A stretch of DNA of 64,000 bases. Origin: Hanleya hanleyi (taxonomy: Eukaryota; Mollusca; Polyplacophora; Lepidopleurida; Hanleyidae). Both the position numbers and the translations under genes were made by a program. Below are positions 1 to 9,264 of this stretch, piece by piece (the first letter of the stretch is position 1; the number at the start of each line of letters is the position of its first letter). The DNA is taken from the NCBI GenBank assembly GCA_036873755.1, contig JAVTVY010025378.1:1-64000 (forward strand). Reading direction: 5' to 3'. The notes beneath the pieces were generated by a model. It worked only from the letters and a program-made list of their open reading frames with translations. It was not told the origin of the DNA and searched no databases.

Positions 1-780
1 ATGGAAGCTTCAGTGGGATAGCCCCCTCATTTGATCAGGTTTTGGTGTGTGTGCGTGCATTCGTCCGGTGTCCGTCCATCTACTTGTACATGTATATACA
101 GGCCTTGTCTGCAAGATATCTTGAGAACTACTGGATGGAATTTTACCAAACTTGGATGGAAGCTTCATTGGGATAGCCCCCTCATTTGATCAGGTTTTGG
201 TGTATGTGTGCATGCATTCATCCGTGTTCGGTGTCCGTCCGTCCGTTCATCTACTTGCACATGTATATACAGGCCTTGTCTGCAAGATATCTGGAGAACT
301 ACTGGACGGAAGTTCACCAAACTTGGATGGAAGCTTTATTGGGATAGCCCTCTCATCTGATTAGGTTTTGATTTGTGTGTGCATTCGTCCATGTTCGGTG
401 TCCGTCCGTCTGTCCATGTACTTGTACATGTATACGTATATGGGCCCTTTCTGCAAGATATCTGAAGAACTACTGGACAGAATTTCACCAAATTTGGATG
501 GAAGGTTCATTGGGATAGCCCCCTCACTTGATTAGGTTTGGGTGTGTGTGTGCATTTATCCATGTCCATCGTCCGTGTTCATGTATATACAGACCTTGTC
601 TGCAAGATATCTGGAGAACTACCCCACGGAATTTCGCCAAACTTGGGTGGAAGCTTCATTGCAATGGGCTCATCTGGTTAGGTTTCGGTATGCATGCATC
701 ATGCATGTGTTCGTCTGGGTATGTTGTCTGTCTGCCTGTCCATCTACTTATACATGTATAGACAGGCCTTGTCTGTAAGT
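1..780 (+). repeat. Tandem repeat, ~150-171 bp unit, about five copies
   Basis: The anchor 'ATGGAAGCTTC' or a close variant recurs at about 1, 156, 327, 498 and 647, giving periods of 149-171 bp. Each unit contains GATAGCCCC, a TGTGTG/CCGTCCGTC-rich stretch, CTTGTACATGTATATACAGG and CTTGTCTGCAAGATATC. The same unit recurs at 4683-5160, immediately left of the Polinton. Short ORFs inside it are by-products of the repeat and are not annotated. Confidence 0.9.
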
Positions 781-849
781 AGGGATTTCAGGCCTTTTTT
801 TTCTTTTGTGAGAATTGTGCCAACTGCAGTACAGATTGCTGAATCGGAT

Positions 850-1264
850 AGGAATGCCACGCCCCCTTATATATATTCACCTATCACAGCCAGAGCTTCT
901 GGGTTACTTATCTACATGATAGCATAGAAATTATCAAGCAACACAAAGGCCATTCCATATGGGTGAAACTGAACAAAAACAAACTCCATTTGGACAAAGA
1001 TCTTTATATCTGTCCCATATATATTCCTCCAGAAAATTCACCTTTTGGCACAAAAACAATTTTGATCCTTCTCTTCAACTTGAACAAGAGGTTAATATCT
1101 ATTCAACTAAAGGTGATATATTAATTGGTGGAGATTTCAACGCACGTATTGGAAAACAATCGGACTTAACTGATCCAGGGAATCACTCTCATTCACCTTT
1201 ACCTATATTTCAAGACCTTACCAATTTTGGAATCTCATCGAACCGTATTGGACACTGCATCTAA
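850..1264 (+). pseudogene. Non-LTR retrotransposon endonuclease domain fragment
   Basis: The conceptual protein contains ILIGGDFNARIG, the GDFNxRIG signature of apurinic-type (EEP family) endonucleases of LINE-like retrotransposons. An upstream frame (about 880-1060) carries a PIYIPPENSPF-like stretch typical of the preceding strand of the fold, so at least one frameshift separates the two parts. No reverse transcriptase follows in this orientation. The fragment ends near 1265, where sequence matching the opposite-strand RNase H region begins. It is a dead fragment; the clade cannot be assigned confidently. Confidence 0.65.
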
Positions 1265-1299
1265 TCAATTTGGCTCATCACTCTTAAATACCGGTATGT

Positions 1300-1445
1300 C
1301 ATATTCTCAGATTCACTGTCATGCCTCCAAGCGATTAAAAGTGGAACTTCGACTCATCTTGAATATTCTACAACTACATGATCAACAGATTGATATTGTG
1401 TTCTGTTGCAATTGGTTGCCGCCTAGTCACGTTGGCATTAGCTAA
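1300..1445 (+). repeat. Inverted partial copy of the RNase H segment at 1990-2160
   Basis: This stretch ('CACTGTCATGCCTCCAAGCG', then 'GTGGAACTTCGACTCA', 'CAACTACATGA', 'TAGTCACGTTGGCAT') repeats, in compressed and mutated form, the plus-strand sequence of about 1990-2150 read from the opposite end. It marks a rearranged retrotransposon junction rather than a gene. Confidence 0.6.
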
Positions 1446-1449
1446 GATT

Positions 1450-2345
1450 CATAGCGTCTCCCTTCCCTCAACGCTATGCCTGTTGGTAACTCGAACATCT
1501 CCATGGCCTGCAGATAATCATTAATTAGTCGTCTCGTGCTTTCGTAACGTACAGCCGACATGCGCCTGGGCCTCCATCGAGAGAACAGACTGCGCCTCTC
1601 AAATGACCCAAGATGCCATCCTCCATCACTCGACTAAAAGTCTTCCAAAGTAGTCGCTCGATAAAAAGCATCTCTTACAATCTTAAAATCTATCCATTCT
1701 ATAAGAATATGTTTCACCGTGAGATCTTCATGGCATGGAATACACCTTGGGACTGGCTCCTTTTTTAGTAAATGTTTGTGAGCTAATCGTGTACGGCCGA
1801 TTCTACATCGCCATGGTTTGATCGAAACGTTTCTGGCTGTTCAGATGAGTATAGCCTAAGAGTTTTTTGAACTCATGAAGTTTGTTATTATTAACAGCAT
1901 TCCATAAAGACCGAAACAGCCGCCTCACATAATTACAGATAGAGGGTCTGAAATCGCTATATGGGATTCCAACAGGATCTACCTCATCATCTAGGGCACA
2001 TTTGATGCCAACGTGACTAGGCATCCAACAAAACACAATATCGATCTGTTGATCAAATCCACAGTCATGTAGTTGTAGAATACTCAAGACAGTGGGGTGA
2101 GTCGAAGTTCCACTTTTGATCGCTTGGAGGCATGACAGTGAATCTGAGAATATGATTTATTTTTCCTTTTAGTGGACCCAATGCCTTCTAAAGCCGACAA
2201 TATGGCTTTTGCTTCTGCAGTGAATATCGAACTTTTACCTGGTAGTCGACTCGTTTTAGTGTTGGAACTAAAGATAGTAGCACTTGCTACTCTCTCACTT
2301 TCTTTAGAACCATCTCTATAAATAGCCTGATGCGATCTGTATTAC
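1450..2345 (-). pseudogene. Non-LTR retrotransposon RNase H domain and 3' end
   Basis: On the minus strand, translation in broken frames gives an IYRDGSKESE-type first strand (catalytic Asp in the DGS motif) near 2310, then a FTAEAKAILSAL helix near 2215, then a CWMPSHVGI motif near 2030. These are the hallmarks of the RNase HI domain carried downstream of the RT in I/Jockey-type LINEs. The longest open piece is 1803-2087. Beyond it, near 1700-1760, a CIPCHEDLTVKHIL-like segment matches the Cys/His tail usually found after RNase H. Several frames and stops are needed, so it is inactive. Confidence 0.7.
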
Positions 2346-2685
2346 GAACGAGTGATCGATATAAATCTTAGAATTTTGTTTGAACGTCGCTATATAGCTG
2401 AAACATTTCTGAACGCGACATCAAAATTTATTTCTCTAAGTTATTGGCTTGAGTACTTAGAATTTTGTTTGACCGTCGCTGTAGCTGAAATATTGCTGAA
2501 CGCGATATTAAACCTGAATTCTCTCTCTCTCTCTCCTTTACTCCCCGGAACTGCCCCCTCCGCCAATTTACGCTGAAAGTAACCAACGGTAACGAGCCTC
2601 TGTGTTTACAACTGTATACTTTTATCACTCGTTGGTTTCATTTGAAATCTTCACCTCTTCAATTCAATGCAACATATAGTGGTGA

Positions 2686-3400
2686 AGAAAGATGCTGGCG
2701 TACTGACAAGAAGTCATATGACCCCATAGTTCATTATAAGGACTACATATCTCCAAAAAATCAAAATTAATGCTGTCATGAATTGTATCCCAGTCAAGTT
2801 TTTATTGTAGATGTTCATGTGGACATCCTGATTGGTATGGCCACACGGCCCCCTAACACCGGCTTGAACGGTATTACATAAAATATTAAAGATGACGATG
2901 CAATAGGCCTATCGAGTCATCTGGATCAATGGAAAATGATGAATTATATGTGACCATTTTATAGAAAAATGGTCCAAACCAGGGCTGTATTAATATAATG
3001 CATGTTCTTATCTAGAACACAACTGTGAGGCCCGCCAAGCGCTTCATTCTTCGACATATTTACCAGTCTCAAACCTACACTCAATGATTTGTACAGAGGG
3101 CAAGCTTCGAGGACGCAACCCTTGAACGTGCGTCAGCAGAATCTCACCATATACAGGCAATTAAACGCAACATAAAAGGAGTGGTGAAAGAACATGCCGC
3201 AGTACTGACAAAAAGACTTCACAGGCATATTTACTGATTGCCTATTTCTAAAATATCACAAGGACCAAAAGTGGTCCTGTATAATGATATGTATCCCAGC
3301 CACGTTTTATATTGTAGCTGTTCATGTGGACATATTGAAAGGTATGATCACACGACCTCTAGCTCCGGCTGAAGCGGTATAAGATACAAATATTTAAGAG
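2686..3400 (+). repeat. Tandem pair of a ~500 bp non-autonomous repeat
   Basis: Two successive units share the string order CGTACTGAC / CAGTACTGAC, TGTATCCCAG, TGTTCATGTGGACAT, a CCACACGGCC-like box and an AAC/AAGCGGTAT box. The first unit ends in a CATATACAGG tail directly followed by the start of the second. A better preserved copy lies at 53742-54265 and an inverted copy at about 37960-38178. No coding capacity is seen. A (CT)n tract at about 2519-2540 lies outside the repeat. Confidence 0.55.
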
Positions 3401-4085
3401 TGAAGATAAAATAGCCGAATTATAGGACTGGCAGATAGTCGTCTGGAATTTACAACCAAGTGTTCAAGTGCGTAAACATATATGAAAATAATCGCACGAC
3501 TCGATTTCTGGGGAGCGGAGTTACCAATAAACTATTTGAATCTATGCTATTTTCGATTTATTAAAACAAAAGATCAAAGGAGAATACGGCGGGCTAGCTA
3601 ACTCTACGTACTTATAAAGACGGTACGGTAACTTCCGGTCAAAGTGAATAACAACTGTAGCGGCAATCCAGAACAAGGGGGAACTCTTTATGGGTATGAG
3701 AATATACAGATGGCGCTCCTGGAACTTCTCGAGGTGCATAGATGGCGCCATTCCATCCGGGTTTGTAAAGCAAAAGCAGTCGGCCATTTATGCAAGCTTC
3801 GCGCCTTTTTGCAGCGTGTGTCATGTATTCTGTTCAATTATAGTATACTGGCCTATCATGTTTATCTTAGTAAAAATGACTTAATCTGCAGCTCTGCAAT
3901 CATACATGCATCTGTCCGTATTCTTCTATTATATGTAACAAAAGTCTGTCTAAACAATTTGTACCATTTTGCATGTACATATAACCATTTGCTAATGCTG
4001 AGGCATATGTGCGTATGTGTACATGTGGTACACAGACGTATGTATGTGTGCATGTGTGTATGAACACATTTCAACTTTGACTCAG
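3400..4085. other. No recognisable feature
   Basis: I see only short overlapping frames on both strands, with no motif, repeat or codon signal I can support, plus TG-rich low-complexity sequence at about 4005-4060. Confidence 0.4.
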
Positions 4086-4544
4086 TTAAAAATCTGATGG
4101 ACCGTAAGGGTTCTTGCCAGAATTAATAAGAGATGCTCCGGATAGCCCCGTGGTGGTTTCAACTTGTTTCTTGCCCGTGATGGTTTGTGGAGGGACCTTC
4201 GGTGTTCCGGGAAGCATCTTTGTTGCAGAGTGAACATTCTTTTCTGTCAGTGATTTCATCACATCAAATGAGGTTTGGAGTTCCTGCATGCATTTGGACA
4301 TTTGTCCAAGAGTGTTCCCCATGGTGGCTAGTGTAGCCTTAACATCTCTGATCTCAATTAGGAGAATATCGTCTCTTGGGTCTTGGTAGAGTTGGGGGTC
4401 GTCTTCTGATCTTTTGCCTCTTCTTTGTATCGGTTTTGCTGGTCTGGATTTGGCGGGTTTCTGCAGTTGAGGGGCTGGCATGTTTGCAGAGCGAGTGTGG
4501 ATTGGGGAGTCTTCTGTCGGGGGAGATTCTTCTTGCGATGCCAT
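4086..4544 (-). CDS. Hypothetical gag-like/ORF1-like protein fragment
   Basis: An open frame extends to 4610; the most plausible start is the methionine of MASQEES at 4544. The predicted product has a Ser/Pro/Arg-rich basic N-terminus (PAKSRPAKPIQRRGKR) followed by a predicted coiled-coil stretch (about residues 65-110: IEIRDVKATLATMGNTL...). This layout resembles the start of gag/ORF1 proteins of retroelements, but I recognise no family and no partner ORF lies nearby. It could be a chance ORF. Confidence 0.3.
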   Translation of the reverse strand: MASQEESPPTEDSPIHTRSANMPAPQLQKPAKSRPAKPIQRRGKRSEDDPQLYQDPRDDILLIEIRDVKATLATMGNTLGQMSKCMQELQTSFDVMKSLTEKNVHSATKMLPGTPKVPPQTITGKKQVETTTGLSGASLINSGKNPYGPSDF

Positions 4545-4682
4545 GGTTTTGTTGATGAAGGCTATTTTGCATATAGGCCTAAATGTTTCGTGCTTAATAG
4601 ATTGGAACAAGATATCTTATTTTAATAAGTATTTTGTAATTGTAGAAAACTGTTCTCAGTCAGTACCATAGAACTGCAAACA

Positions 4683-5160
4683 GTGTGTGTGCGTGCATCC
4701 ATCCGTGTCCGGTGTCCGTCCGTCCGTCCATCTACTTGTACATGCATATACAGGCCTTGTCTGCAAGATATTTTGAGAACTACTGGACGGAATTTCACCA
4801 AACTTGTATGGAAGCTTCAGTGGGATAGCCCCCTCATTTGGTCAGGTTTTGGTGTGTGTGCGTGCATTCGTCCGGTGTCCGTCCATCTACTTGTACATGT
4901 ATAGACAGGCCTTGTCTGCAAGATATCTTGAGAACTACTGGATGGAATTTTACCAAACTTGGATGGAAGCTTCAGTGGGATAGCCCCCTCATTTGATCAG
5001 GTTTTGGTGTATGTGGGCATGCATTCATCCGTGTTCGGTGTCCGTCCGTCCGTTCATCTACTTGTACATGTATATACAGGCCTTGTCTGCAAGATATCTG
5101 GAGAACTACTGGACGGAAGTTCACCAAACTTGGATGGAAGCTTTATTGGGATAGCCTTCT
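4683..5160 (+). repeat. Second block of the ~160 bp tandem repeat
   Basis: Three further copies of the unit seen at 1-780 (anchors near 4808, 4971 and 5134). The last copy is cut by the left end of the Polinton: the native continuation GATAGCCCTCTCATCTGATT seen at about 345 is replaced after '...CTTCTCA' by the element terminus. Confidence 0.85.
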
Positions 5161-5202
5161 CAAGTAGTATACAAGGCGTAAATTGAGGGAATAGCGCCTC
5201 AC

Positions 5203-5267
5203 TGCGCATGCGCAGAACCTGGTGTGACGTCATAAGTGTGTAAAATGGGGCGGTGTGCGCATGCGTA
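5203..5267. promoter_or_regulatory. NRF1-type palindrome, CRE and second NRF1-like site in left TIR
   Basis: TGCGCATGCGCA at 5203-5214 is a perfect match to the NRF1 consensus YGCGCAYGCGCR. TGACGTCA at 5225-5232 is a perfect CRE (ATF/CREB site). TGCGCATGCGTA at 5256-5267 is a near-match NRF1 site. The set is repeated in the right TIR (25188-25199, 25170-25177). Binding is inferred from consensus matching only. Confidence 0.55.
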
Positions 5268-5269
5268 TG

Positions 5270-5580
5270 GCCGCCATGTGGGAGGTGGGTACAAGATGGC
5301 CGCCATGTGGGAGGTGGGTACAAGATGGCCGCGAGTGTCATGATGTGGGAGGTGGGTACAAGATGGCCGCGAGTGTGAGTGAGATGTGGGAGGTGGGTAC
5401 AAGATGGCCGCCAGTGTGAGTGCAAGATGTGGGAGGTGGGTACAAGATGGCCGCGAGTGTGAGTGGAAGATGTGGGAGGTGGGTACAAGATGGCCGCCAG
5501 TGAGTGGAAGATGTGGGAGGTGGGTACAAGATGGCCGCCAGTGTCAGTGAGATGTGGGAGGTGGGTACAAGATGGCCGCG
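5270..5580 (+). repeat. TIR array, eight units of GTGGGAGGTGGGTACAAGATGGCCGC
   Basis: Eight near-identical units carry CAAGATGGCCGC followed by CATG, GAGTG or CAGTG spacers, with period about 28-43 bp. The ATGGC/GCCAT core resembles a YY1 site (AAGATGGCGGC) with one change. The corresponding right-TIR array has about 19 units, and three more units lie at 8645-8750 beside an internal promoter. Confidence 0.85.
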
Positions 5581-5592
5581 AGTAGTAAAATG

Positions 5593-5600
5593 TATAAAAG
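5593..5600 (+). promoter_or_regulatory. TATA box in left TIR
   Basis: TATAAAAG lies directly inside the array and about 155 bp before the ATG at 5756. Its mirror copy at 24603-24610 faces the polymerase gene. Confidence 0.6.
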
Positions 5601-5755
5601 GAGTTGATTTTTAGGGAAAGGATGTATTCAATCTCACTTACCTGACCTGACTTGATCAGCCAGCCAGCCCGCCAACCAGTCCTCCTGCCTGCCTAGCCGC
5701 TTGTAATAAGACTTTTACACCATAGCAGTTGCTCACCAGCCTGGAGCCCATAGTC

Positions 5756-6945
5756 ATGGCGTCATCATCATATTTAGAGAGGCTTGCAAAGTACCGTGTT
5801 CGTCTTATTGATGAGATGCAGCGTGTAGAAGAAATATGTTATATCCTTATGGATGGAAACATACTCCTCCAACAGCGTGTCGACGAAATCATGGCGGAGA
5901 AAACTTCTTCAGCCCAAAACACAGCCCTCATCGATGGTGTACTGCACTTACTTAGCCCCTATGCATTTCTAGCCTTCGTGGCGGGGTTGAAGATCACGGG
6001 AAATGACGAACTAGCGGATCTACTTGAAGCCGACGTTATACAAGATGAAGATATCTTAGCGATGGATTCCACTACCGAACAGCGTACTACAGCTAGCAAA
6101 CGTACACACACTACTCCAGAGGTGAGTACTACACCGGCCAAACGCGTTTCACGCTCCAAACGCCCCCGACTAACACCGTTAGTTATACCTGAGTCAGTAG
6201 TTGTACCCCAGCAAGTGCCTGTGAAACAAGAGGTAGAACTTCCTCTGTCTGTCCAGGAGATTAATAATCTGATCCAGCAAGCTTACCAGGCAGCTCACAG
6301 GGACATTTGGGAGCTCTCATCTTATTTGACAGTGAGTGTGAAAGACGCAGAATTGCATTTGAATGCGGCGGGTTTTGGCGACAAACCCGGTAAGCATATT
6401 ACCCTGAACTTAGAGAGCTGGCAAAAACTGCAGGCCCTTGATTATGCCATCGATGCAGTTATTCGCGACGACGGGCGTGATGAAGCGAAATTTCATGTGG
6501 GTGACGACATTTATGTGAGCTGTGCATATTACAACGATGAGCTGCTCGTTCATATTCGTAAATGGCGTATGCAGTTAGATACGCAACAGCTCGTACCTTG
6601 TCCTCAGGGTGTCACTTTCAAATTAACAGCCTGGCGAAGTTACAGAGTCTCGCAAGTTCCATTGGTTCAGCTCTGGTCTACCAGGTGTCTCACTATATTT
6701 ACCTCAAGTACATCGATACAGTCTTGCAGCTCATCAGACCTAAAATTCCACAGGACACTCCAGTACCGTCATACGCAATGATCACTGAAGCACTGGAGGC
6801 CGTCACGGAGACGGAAATTGCCCTGGGAGTTGAAGCGGCTTGCCTGTCCAAAATTCCACGTGAAGAAATTATAACATACATTTACGTGCACCAAGGCCGG
6901 AAAGCTGATGATGAATTCAAACGAGTCTTGATGGCGAACTATTGA
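5756..6945 (+). CDS. PC4-like DNA-binding protein, left end, one frameshift
   Basis: This is the first gene inside the left TIR. I chose the ATG at 5756 (GTCATGG context) over an upstream in-frame TTG. The first ~160 residues hold a helical segment and a Ser/Thr/Lys-rich linker with SKRTHT and SRSKRPR basic patches, possibly nuclear. Two successive segments then follow the pattern of the p15/PC4 ssDNA-binding fold: beta strands ending in HITLNLESWQKLQALDYAI (residues ~220-240), and IYVSCAYYNDELLVHIRKW followed after about 20 residues by a second strand-plus-helix with L-x-x-L spacing. The second helix lies in another frame: a one-base loss near 6615-6622 shifts translation, and the alternate frame stays open to 6945. 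Family assignment is by pattern only. The paralogues are at 12235, 13000, 46919 and 48263. Confidence 0.6.
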
Positions 6946-7855
6946 GAACAAGTGTTGAACAGAACATTTATTACCATACACCTTCATTCAAGTGGCTTGA
7001 GAGCATATAATTGTTATTAAAATTTCATTTTGACTGTTAATTGTATTAAAACATTCAATATTCATATATAATTGTATTAAATTCAATACCCTTGTGAATA
7101 CGTTCATTCTATTTGTGTTAATAAAGTAGAAAATTACAAAAAAAATGCTTAGTGTTCATTCTTTTGTTCCCTAGTTCCAATACGTGTATTTTCATACCTT
7201 TAGGCCGTCGCGCATGCGCACAATCACCCTAATTCAATCTTCCACCCAGTGCATCAGATAGCCCTTCTCCTTACCTTCAATTTGATACATCACTCGACCC
7301 CATTGGCTCATTTTTAAAACAATTTTTTGCTATAGGGTGATAATTTACACCCTTCACTGCCGCGCATGCGCAGAATGCCGATATTTCAATCCCATACCCA
7401 GTGCATCAGATAGCCCTTCTCCTCACCTTCAATTTGATACCTCACTCGATCCCATTGGCCCATTTTAAAAATAATTTTTTTTTGCTATAGGGTGATAATT
7501 ACACCCTTTTTTTTTTCGCTAATTTCACTAATTTCAATTTTTAATTGTTAAAAAAACATAGAAAATGAAAAAGATTTTTTTTGGCGCCATGAATCTTTTT
7601 TCTCTTTTTTATTAAGTTTTAAAAAAAAAAAAAATTTTTGGCTTCCATTTTCCTTTCCCTCCCCCCCTCCCCCCTCCCCCCCTTTTTCCGTTTTTCAATA
7701 TTTAATTGTTAAAAAATTGAAAAAATTGAAATTGTTTTCTTGGGGCATAACAATGATGGGGTCTGATGTTAATTTTTGTGCAAAGTTAGAAGTTCCTCTT
7801 CCGGGGAAGATGGTTGGCCCTGAAAAGGGCCGTTAGTGTCACTCCACCACCACAC
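6946..7855. other. Intergenic region with polyadenylation signal and direct repeat
   Basis: AATAAA at 7120-7125 is a plausible poly(A) signal for the left-end gene. A direct repeat of about 145 bp follows (about 7207-7354 and 7360-7510); both copies contain GCGCATGCGCA, CAGTGCATCAGATAGCCC and GCTATAGGGTGATAATT. Poly(A)/poly(T) and C-rich runs occupy 7510-7740. No gene is seen. Confidence 0.6.
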
Positions 7856-8593
7856 TTAGGCACGGTAGATTTTCTTTATTCCTGCTACATGTTTCCGACA
7901 AATTGGACATTTTATTTTGAGATGGTTCTCGCCGGCCTCAGTGCAATGGCACATGTCTCCTACACACGTCAGTGTCACCCAACAATCGGCACATAGACAT
8001 AAATGACCGCATGGTAAAACAGCAAACTGGCTTTGGGCATCTGTACATATGCTACAGCGTGATATTTTCTGCTCTTTATCCAGTTGTTCGTATTGTCTGT
8101 CAAGCTCCTCGCCCATTTTAATCGCGTCTTCTTTCAGTCCATTAATCAAGTTGTTCAGGCGGGTTACCTGGGCTTCACACCCACAGCATTGTTGTGGTGG
8201 AGTTTCGGCGGTAGTTGAAATCATTGGAATTTCACCAGGCGTTGTCGTGGGCCCACGTCTACTATTTAACCATGGCAGTTCATCTTGTAGTTCCTCATCA
8301 GTTGAGTCATTATCAGGTTCTTGTAGGGTTTCCATCGTGCCTATTTCTGCGTCATGTTCATCCCTTAGTCTTTCCAATTGTGCATTTTCTTCCACAGTTC
8401 GCCGCAGTTCTTCTAATTCTTCTGTACTGCGTGTTAAGATGGTTCTTTCGTTTTCCAATTCCCTTTGAAAACTGGTGGTTACCCTCATTCCATCATTTTC
8501 CAGAACGCTAACCAGCTCTGGGTATTGCGTAGCGGCATTTCTCGGGTCCCTAACGGAATGCTGTGTAAACAGCTCACGTCTTGTTGAATTCAT
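7856..8593 (-). CDS. RING-finger protein, probable E3 ubiquitin ligase
   Basis: The 245-residue product has a predicted coiled coil (about residues 40-90, rich in E/L/R), an acidic/proline linker, a second coil (about 140-180) and a C-terminal C3HC4 RING: CSIC near residue 187, LPCGHLCLCADC near 200, and CPICR near 230. The RING resembles those of IAP-type and viral E3 ligases, although no BIR domain is present. A TATAAATA box on the same strand lies at 8629-8636, about 40 bp before the ATG, and three TIR-type array units lie just beyond it. The gene is divergent from the next RING gene at 9265. A role in modifying host ubiquitin signalling is inference. Confidence 0.75.
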   Translation of the reverse strand: MNSTRRELFTQHSVRDPRNAATQYPELVSVLENDGMRVTTSFQRELENERTILTRSTEELEELRRTVEENAQLERLRDEHDAEIGTMETLQEPDNDSTDEELQDELPWLNSRRGPTTTPGEIPMISTTAETPPQQCCGCEAQVTRLNNLINGLKEDAIKMGEELDRQYEQLDKEQKISRCSICTDAQSQFAVLPCGHLCLCADCWVTLTCVGDMCHCTEAGENHLKIKCPICRKHVAGIKKIYRA

Positions 8594-8628
8594 GATTGTA
8601 TGGGTGAATAACTGTTACAATATACACG

Positions 8629-8636
8629 TATTTATA
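8629..8636 (-). promoter_or_regulatory. TATA box of the minus-strand RING gene
   Basis: The minus strand reads TATAAATA about 40 bp upstream of the start codon at 8593. Confidence 0.6.
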
Positions 8637-8640
8637 CTTT

Positions 8641-8760
8641 TAGTGGTCTGTGGGAGGTGGGACAAGATGGCCGCGAGTGTAAGATGTGGGAGGTGGGACA
8701 AGATGGCCGCGAGTGTCATGATGTGGGAGGGGGGACAAGATGGCCGCCAAGTGTCAGTGA
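8641..8760 (-). promoter_or_regulatory. Internal copy of the TIR array, three units
   Basis: Three units of GTGGGAGGTGGGACAAGATGGCCGC occur in the same orientation as in the left TIR, lacking only the 'TA' of GGTACAAG. They sit directly upstream of the TATA box of the minus-strand RING gene, so the arrangement array-TATA-ORF matches that in each TIR. Confidence 0.7.
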
Positions 8761-9264
8761 GTACAAGATATGCATGGCCGCCAAGTGTGCTTTGTTATCA
8801 TTGTTCAAGCATAAAAATTTCTTATTTTTTTTCATAAATCCGTTACAATTTTCTCGGAATTATGATAACACTAATCCATAGTGTACACGTATTTTTTTAG
8901 CCAGGAAAATTAAATTATTTTCCAATGTACCTGGGTTTTACACTACCGTACACTAACTTTATGATTTTTAAAATGCCTAAAAATTAATAAAATAATCCTA
9001 TATTCTAGCGTTAGGTTGTTAAATTTTAAATATAACACTAATGAATGACCTGAGTTTAACTTGTAATAAAATTTACAGGTGTCCTGACATTGATTGTAAA
9101 ATGAAAAGCTGTTTATAATTGTTAAACAAACACACATATATTTTTTCTTCGGCAGCGTAGCACACGATACAACCAGTGTGTTTTCGCTGCGCATGCGCGC
9201 GTGTCTTACACTATAAATACCACATTTTTTTAATTATTCACAATTAATCTCTGAGTGCTCAGTC
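8761..9264. promoter_or_regulatory. Divergent intergenic region upstream of second RING gene
   Basis: The region is mostly AT-rich and non-coding. Close to the downstream gene it contains TGCGCATGCGCGC (9188-9200, NRF1-like) and TATAAATA (9212-9219), about 50 bp before the ATG at 9265. No other feature is apparent. Confidence 0.55.

Larger units (their letters stand above)
5163..5712 (+). repeat. Left terminal inverted repeat of Polinton 1 (550 bp)
   Basis: The sequence is the reverse complement of 24487-25239 apart from copy number in the internal array and small indels. It runs from AGTAGTATAC to GCTTGTAATAAGAC. From the outside in it holds TGCGCATGCGCA (5203-5214), TGACGTCA (5225-5232), a second GCGCATGCG (5257-5265), eight array units and TATAAAAG. 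It ends just before the first ORF. Confidence 0.95.

Noticed and set aside
5729..5755. Upstream non-ATG starts (TTG at 5729, GTG at 12208 and 12964, TTG at 48257, GTG at 17188)
   Set aside because: The organism is eukaryotic; downstream ATGs fit TATA spacing and the start positions of homologues in the second element.
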